64,000 bases of DNA from Liquidambar formosana (lineage: Eukaryota; Streptophyta; Magnoliopsida; Saxifragales; Altingiaceae): contig JBBPBK010000141.1 of the NCBI GenBank assembly GCA_039720395.1, forward strand, positions 1-64,000. Reading direction: 5' to 3'. This document shows, one piece after another, positions 60,078 through 64,000 of the stretch. Below the pieces are notes generated by a model. That model had not been told where the DNA came from and did not search any database. It worked only from the letters and a program-made list of their open reading frames with translations. Numbering within the stretch: position 1 is the first letter of the stretch; every line of letters starts with the position of its first letter. The translations under genes and the position numbers were made by a program.

Positions 60078-61231
60078 TCCTCGAAGGCATTCTAGAATCC
60101 ACAACTCAATTAGAATCGCCATAGGCTCATGGGAGCCTCACAACCCTACTTAGACACCCGTAGGAGTTCTATACATTCCAAAAAAAAAATACGAGATTTC
60201 CTTGAGTCCACGACACTTTCTAGACTCAATAAGAGTCGCTGTAGACTCGTTGCAGCCTCACAACTCTTCCTAAACAACCGTAGGAGCCCTATACATCCAA
60301 AAAGCCCCAAGGAGGAAGTAGCCTTCTGTCCATGGCCCAGCTAGAGTCGCCGTGGACTCGTGTGAACCCCACAACTCCTCTTTGACACCCGTGGGCGTTC
60401 TATACACTTTAGAAATCGTAGGAGGTATCCTGGAGTCCATGAAACTCTCTAGACTAAATTAGAGTCGCCATAGGCCCTTGAGAGGCTCACAAAACTTCCT
60501 AGACACTCGTAGGAGCTCTATACACGCTAAAAAATGCAAGGACGATTCCCAGAGTCCACAACTCAATTAGAAGTCGCCATAAACTCGTGGGAGCGTCACA
60601 ATGCTTCCAAGACAGCCGTAGGAGCTCTACACACACCGAAAAATCCGAGGAGGACTCCCAGAGTCAATGACACTCTCTGGCCTAAATTAGAGTCGCCATA
60701 GACTCGTGGGACCCCACAACACCTCTTAGACCCCCGTAGGCATTCAATACACTCTAAAAATCGAAGGAGGCATCCTAGAGCCCACGACGCTCTCTAGACT
60801 AAATTACATTCGCCATAGGCCCTTGAGGAGCTCACTAAACTTCCTAGACACTCGTAGGAGCTCTATATTATAAAAAAATCCAAGGACGATTCCCAGTGTC
60901 CACGACTCAATTAGAGTCGCCATTAACTCGTGGGAGCCTCACAACGCTTCTTACACACCCGTAGGAGCTCTATACACTCAGAAAAACCTTAAGAAGTACC
61001 CCAGAGTCCACGACATTTTCTAAACTCAATTAGAGTCGTTATAGACTATTGTGAGGCTGACACCGCTTCCAAGACAGCCGTAGGAGCTCTACATGCTCCA
61101 AAAAGTCCTTGGAGGATTCCCAGAGTCAACGACACTCTCTAGACTAAATTAAAGTTGCCTTAGACTCATGGGACGCCCACAAGACCTGCTACACACCCAT
61201 AGGACCTTTGTAGGCTCCAAAAAAAAAAATA
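60078..61231. repeat. Block B (B1-like start, B2 remainder), 1,154 bp
   Basis: Monomer a has CACAACTCAATTAG as in B1. Monomers d to h carry B2 markers (GAGGAGGACTCCC, TTACATTCGCC, CGCCATTAACTCG). Confidence 0.82.
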
Positions 61232-62064
61232 TCCTTGAACGCATTCTTGCATCCACAACTCAATTAGAGTCGCCATAGGCTCAAGGGGGCCTCATAACGC
61301 CACTAAGACACCCGTAGGTGCTCTTTACACTCCAAAAAAAAAAAAAAAAAAAAAAGGGATGTCCTTGAGTCCCCGACACCTTCTAGAGTCGGCCAAAGTC
61401 GCTCTAGACTCGTTGGTGCCTCACAACACTTCTTAAACAACCGTAGAGGCCTTATACATTCAAAAAATCCCGATGAATAAGTATCCTTCAGTTCACAGCC
61501 CAACTAGAGTCGCCGTAGACTCGTGTGAGCCCCACACCACCTCTTAGACACCCGTAGGTGTTCTTCTATACACACTAAAAATCGTAGCAGGTATCCTAGG
61601 GTCCATAACGCTCTCTAGACTAAATTAGAGTCGCCGTAGGCCCTTGAGAGGCTCACAAAACTTCCTAGATACTCGTACGATATCTATACACTCTAAAAAA
61701 TCCAAGGACGATTCTCAGAGTCCAAAACTCAGTTAGAGTTGCCATAAACTCGTGGGAGCCTCACAGCGCTTCTTGCACACCCGTAGGAGCTCTATACACT
61801 CCAAAAAACAATAGCAGGTTCCCCAGATTCCTTGGCATTCTCTAAACTAAATTGGAGTTGCCTTAGACTATTGTGAGGCTGACACCACTTCCAAGACAGC
61901 CGTAGGAGCTCTACACACTCCGAAAAATCCTAGAAGGCTTCCCAGAGTCAAAAACACTCTCTGGACCAAATTAGAGTCGCCTAAGACTCGAGGGACGCTC
62001 ACAAGACTAGCTAGGCACCAAAATGAGCTCTATAGGCTCCAAAAAAAAAAAAATAATAAATAAA
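61232..62064. repeat. Block C (subtype Cx), 833 bp
   Basis: Nearly the same as 59252-60077, including the TTC insertion and CGTACGATATC. Together the two B+C pairs look like a recent tandem duplication. Confidence 0.84.
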
Positions 62065-63219
62065 TCCTTGAAGGCATTCTAGAATCCACAACTCAATTAG
62101 AATCGCCATAGGCTCATGGGAGCCTCACAACCCTACTTAGACACCCGTAGGAGTTCTATACATTCCAAAAAAAAAATACGAGATTCCCTTGAGTCCACGA
62201 CACTTTCTAGACTCAATAAGAGTCGCTGTAGACTCGTTGCAGCCTCACAACTCTTCCTAAACAACCGTAGGAGCCCTATACATCCAAAAAGCCCCGAGGA
62301 GGAAGTACCCTTTTGTCCATGGCCCAGCTAGAGTCGCCGTGGACTCGTGTGAACCCAACAACTCCTCTTTGACACCCGTGGGCGTTCTATACGATCTAAA
62401 AATCGTAGGAGGTATCCTAGAGTCCATGAAACTCTCTAGACTAAATTAGAGTCGCCATAGGCCCTTGAGAGGCTCACAAAACTTCCTAGACACTCGTAGG
62501 AGCTCTATACATGCTAAAAAATCCGAGGATGATTCCCAGAGTCCACAACTCAATTAGAAGTCGCCATAAACTCATGGGAGCCTCACAATGCTTCCAAGAC
62601 AGCCGTAGGAGCTCTACACACACCAAAAAATCCTAGGAGGATTCCCAGAGTCAATGACACTCTCTGGCCTAAATTAGAGTCGCCGTTGACTCGTGGGACC
62701 CCCCAACACCTCCTAGACCCCCGTAGGCATTCTATACACCCTAGAAATCGTAGGAGGTACCCTAGAGGCCATGACGCTCTCTAGACTAAATTACAGTCGC
62801 CATTGGCCCTTAAGAAGCCCACAAAACTTCCTAGACACTCGTAGGAGCTCTGTATTTTAAAAAATCCAAGGACGATTCCCAGTGTCCACAACTCAATTAG
62901 AGTCGCCATAAACTCGTGAGAGCCTCACAACGCTTCTTACACACCCATAGGAGCTCTATACACTCAGAAAAACCATAGGAGGTACCCCAGAGTCCACGAC
63001 AATCTCTAAACTCAATTAGAGTCGCCATAGACTATTGTGAGGCTTACACCGCTTCTAAGACAGCCGTTGGAGCTCTACGTGCTCCAAAAAGTCCTTGGAG
63101 GATTCCCAGAGTCAACGACACTCTCTAGACTAAATTAAAGTCGCCTTAGACTCGTGGGACGCTCACAAAACTAGCTACACACCCATAGGACCTTTGTAGG
63201 CTCCAAAAAAAAAAAAAAA
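62065..63219. repeat. Block B (subtype B1), 1,155 bp
   Basis: Ten monomers, with TATACGATCTAAAA, GGGACCCCCCAACACC and AGAGGCCATGACG. Confidence 0.84.
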
Positions 63220-64000
63220 TCCTTGAACGCATTCTAGCATCCACAACTCAATTAGAGTCGCCATAGGCTCATGGGGGCCTAACAACGCCACTTAGACACC
63301 CGTAGGAGCTCTTTACAATCCAAAAAAAAAAAAAAAAAAGAGATGTCCTTGAGTCCCCGACACCTTCTAGACTCAGTCAAAGTCGCTCTAGACTCGTTGT
63401 TGCCTCACAACGCTTCTTAAACCACTGTAGAAGCGCTATACATTCAAAAAATCCCAATGAATAAGTATCCTTTAGTCCACGGCCCAACTAGAGTCGTCGT
63501 AGACTCGTGTGAGCCCCACAACACCTCTTAGACACCCGTAGGTGTTCTATACACACTTAAAATCGTAGGAGGTATCCTAGGGCCCATAACGCTCTCTAGA
63601 CTAAATTAGAGTCGCCATAGGCCCTTGAGAGGCTCACAAAACTTCCTAGATACTCGTAGGAGATCTATATACTCTAAAAAATCCAAGGAGGATTCTCAGA
63701 GTCCAAAACTCAATTATAGTTGCCAGAAACTCGTGGGAGCCTCACAGCGCTTCTTACACACCCGTAGGAGCTCTGTACACTCCAAAAAACCATAGTAGGT
63801 ACCCCAGATTCCACGGCATTCTCTAAATTAAATTGGAGTTGCTTTAGACTATTGTGAGGCTGACACCGCTTCCAAGACAGCCATAGGAGCTCTACACACT
63901 CCGAAAAATCCTAGATGAATTCCTAAAGTCGAAGACACTCTCTGGACCAAATTAGAGTCGCCTAAGACTCGAGGGACACCCACAAGAATAGCTTGGCACC
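63220..64000. repeat. Block C (subtype Cy), cut by the window edge
   Basis: Types a-b-c-d-e-g and most of h. TTATAGTTGCCAGAAACTCG and AGAATAGCTTGGCACC mark it as Cy and closest to 57276-58097. Confidence 0.83.

Larger units (their letters stand above)
34966..64000. repeat. Diverged satellite array, mainly 17-monomer repeat (B+C blocks, about 1,980 bp)
   Basis: Same monomer types as the left array but without the six-monomer A block. Type-a monomers start at 37909, 38736, 39892, 40718, 41533, 42354, 43073, 44223, 45043, 46125, 46953, 50516, 51349, 52158, 52979, 54132, 55295, 56121, 57276, 58098, 59252, 60078, 61232, 62065 and 63220. The intervals are mostly about 1,155 bp (B) and 825 bp (C), alternating. 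Neighbouring copies differ by many substitutions and small indels, so this part is less homogenised and probably older. Interrupted by LINE 2 and LINE 3. It continues past the right edge. Confidence 0.92.

Noticed and set aside
1..64000. Host genes, tRNA, rRNA or LTR elements
   Set aside because: Reading both strands, I found no segment outside the three LINEs that leaves the satellite pattern for more than a few tens of bases, and no long terminal repeats.

Overview
This window is almost entirely plant satellite DNA, interrupted by three non-LTR retrotransposon (LINE) copies. I see no host gene, tRNA or rRNA. The plant assignment rests on the LINEs. Their ORF2 fragments carry a zf-RVT-type C-terminal zinc-binding region, and one ORF1 carries a DUF4283-like region followed by a CCHC knuckle, a combination typical of plant LINEs. 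I cannot name the species or match the satellite to a named family from memory.

The satellite is built from diverged monomers of about 107-124 bp (mean about 117 bp). They fall into types I call a to h by their first bases (a TCCTTGA, b TGTCCTTGA, c AGTACCCTT, d TATCCTAG, e TTCCCAGAGTCCACAACTC, f TTCCCAGAGTCAATG followed by TGGCC, g TACCCCAGA, h TTCCCAGAGTCAA ending in an A-tract). Monomers join into blocks: C = a-b-c-d-e-g-h (7 monomers, about 825 bp), B = a-b-c-d-e-f-d-e-g-h (10, about 1,155 bp) and A = a-b-c-d-e-h (6, about 710 bp).

Positions 1-34965 are a highly homogeneous array whose higher-order unit is A+B+C, 23 monomers or about 2,693 bp. There are nine near-standard copies, one copy lacking six monomers (14278-16265), one extended by five (23606-26893), and one extended by about seven that also carries LINE 1 (18961-23605). 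The first 1.5 kb is irregular and rich in single-base deletions.

Positions 34966-64000 are an older, diverged part of the same family. It lacks block A and mostly alternates B and C (17 monomers, about 1,980 bp). B and C subtypes themselves alternate, suggesting a faint 34-monomer register of about 3.96 kb.

All three LINEs lie on the + strand, end in poly(A) and have target-site duplications. LINE 1 (21146-22260) is 5' truncated and carries a copied 18-bp filler at its 5' junction. LINE 2 (36052-37830) joins a short serine/threonine-rich N-terminal segment in frame to the ORF2 C-terminus, with one in-frame TAG. LINE 3 (47658-50055) has ORF1 followed directly by the 3' UTR, with no ORF2. The most notable content is therefore the nested satellite architecture with its readable recombination junctions and the two internally deleted LINE forms. 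I found no new enzymatic or defence system.
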